In this document: piece by piece, positions 5,609 through 5,811 of the stretch
Layout of the letters: every line of letters starts with the position of its first letter
How positions within the stretch are numbered: the first letter of the stretch is position 1
Assembly: GCA_934699065.1 (NCBI GenBank)
Contig: CAKUWD010000183.1
Location: 1 to 5,811 of the forward strand
Origin: an uncultured Treponema sp.
GTDB lineage: Bacteria; Spirochaetota; Spirochaetia; Treponematales; Treponemataceae
Direction: 5' to 3'
Length of the DNA: 5,811 bases
Notes under the pieces: generated by a model
The model's database searches: none
The model's input: the letters and a program-made list of their open reading frames with translations, nothing else
What the model was told of the DNA's origin: nothing
Position numbers and translations under genes: made by a program

Positions 5609-5673
5609 GTCATTGCGAGCGAAGCGAAGCAATCCATATAATAGATTGCCACGCACTTCGTGCTCGCAATGAC
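5609..5673 (+). repeat. 65-bp palindromic element between murC and yicC-family gene
   Basis: GTCATTGCGAGC (5609-5620) and GCTCGCAATGAC (5662-5673) are perfect 12-bp inverted arms. Inside, GCAATC (5629-5634) pairs with GATTGC (5644-5649) around a 9-base AT loop. The left shoulder holds two overlapping GCGAAGC mini-hairpins (5619-5630) and the right a GCAC-TTC-GTGC hairpin (5653-5663). The GTCATTGCGAGCGAAGCGAAGC type is a familiar dispersed repeat of several bacterial groups. It starts four bases after the murC stop, carries no T-tract after the stem, and so is not a standard terminator, though the folded RNA could shield or cut the message between the two genes. Confidence 0.85.
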
Positions 5674-5688
5674 GTAAAGGAATGAAAT

Positions 5689-5811
5689 ATGACATCAATG
5701 ACTGGATATGCCTACGAAGAAAAAAATTATGAAAGTGCTGTAGTCAGCGTAGAAATAAAATCAGTTAATTCCCGTTTTCTGGATTTAACTGTTAATCTTC
5801 CACCATATCTC
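5689..5811 (+). CDS. yicC: YicC/YloC-family protein, N-terminal 41 residues (3' truncated by window)
   Basis: The visible N-terminus MTSMTGYAYEE followed by VSVEIKSVNSRFLDLTVNLP matches the hallmark of the YicC/YloC family (typically xxSMTGFG...EIRSVNxRxLDxxxxLP), a soluble protein with reported endoribonuclease activity that is widespread in bacteria and usually about 290 aa long. AAAGGA (5676-5681) stands 7 nt before ATG 5689, which fixes the start; the inner ATG of SMTG is not needed. The gene follows murC by 83 nt, with a palindromic element filling most of the gap, and no promoter was seen there, so co-transcription with murC is plausible. The C-terminal domain with the putative catalytic residues lies outside the window. 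Confidence 0.9.
   Translation, partial: MTSMTGYAYEEKNYESAVVSVEIKSVNSRFLDLTVNLPPYL

Noticed and set aside
1..5811. CRISPR array, tRNA, rRNA or transposase gene
   Set aside because: No regularly spaced direct repeats, no tRNA-like cloverleaf with a CCA-type end, and no transposase motifs were seen; the repeats present are inverted, not spaced direct repeats.

Overview
The window looks like a stretch of chromosome from a spirochaete, most likely a gut- or rumen-type Treponema. This is inferred from a MurC with an unusual N-terminal glycine motif, a YicC-family gene directly downstream, moderate-to-low GC, and dispersed palindromic repeats built around the GCGAAGC/GCTTCGC mini-hairpin. No rRNA, tRNA or other decisive marker is present, so the genus is a guess. 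All genes that can be supported lie on the + strand.

Left part (1-2057): the 3' end of a large gene encoding a cysteine-pair (zinc-ribbon-like), helical-repeat protein with an acidic, tyrosine-rich C-terminal region. It overlaps by 25 nt a small GC-rich gene for a lone ParB/Srx-type domain of the kind common in phages. A clean intrinsic terminator closes this unit.

Middle part (2058-3894): an accessory-looking block. Two small genes (65 aa, and a 79-aa zinc-ribbon protein) are followed by a G+C-rich structured RNA element. Its 3' arm is followed by six Ts that end next to the ribosome binding site of the next gene, so it can be read as a terminator or an attenuator. Two closely spaced genes of unknown function (156 and 237 aa) follow.

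Right part (3895-5811): core genes. murC (UDP-N-acetylmuramate--L-alanine ligase, peptidoglycan synthesis) is preceded by a good promoter whose predicted start point falls at the ATG, which suggests a leaderless mRNA. murC carries a 95-bp cloverleaf-like palindromic element inserted in frame, adding about 33 residues just before the conserved FVAE strand, and probably a second, decayed element further on. A third palindromic element of another sequence but similar fold lies between murC and the start of a yicC-family gene, which runs off the window end.

The observation most worth following is the palindromic element that has become part of the MurC protein. It is open in the register that produces nearly the same peptide from either strand, resembling in principle the protein-coding palindromic elements known from Rickettsia.
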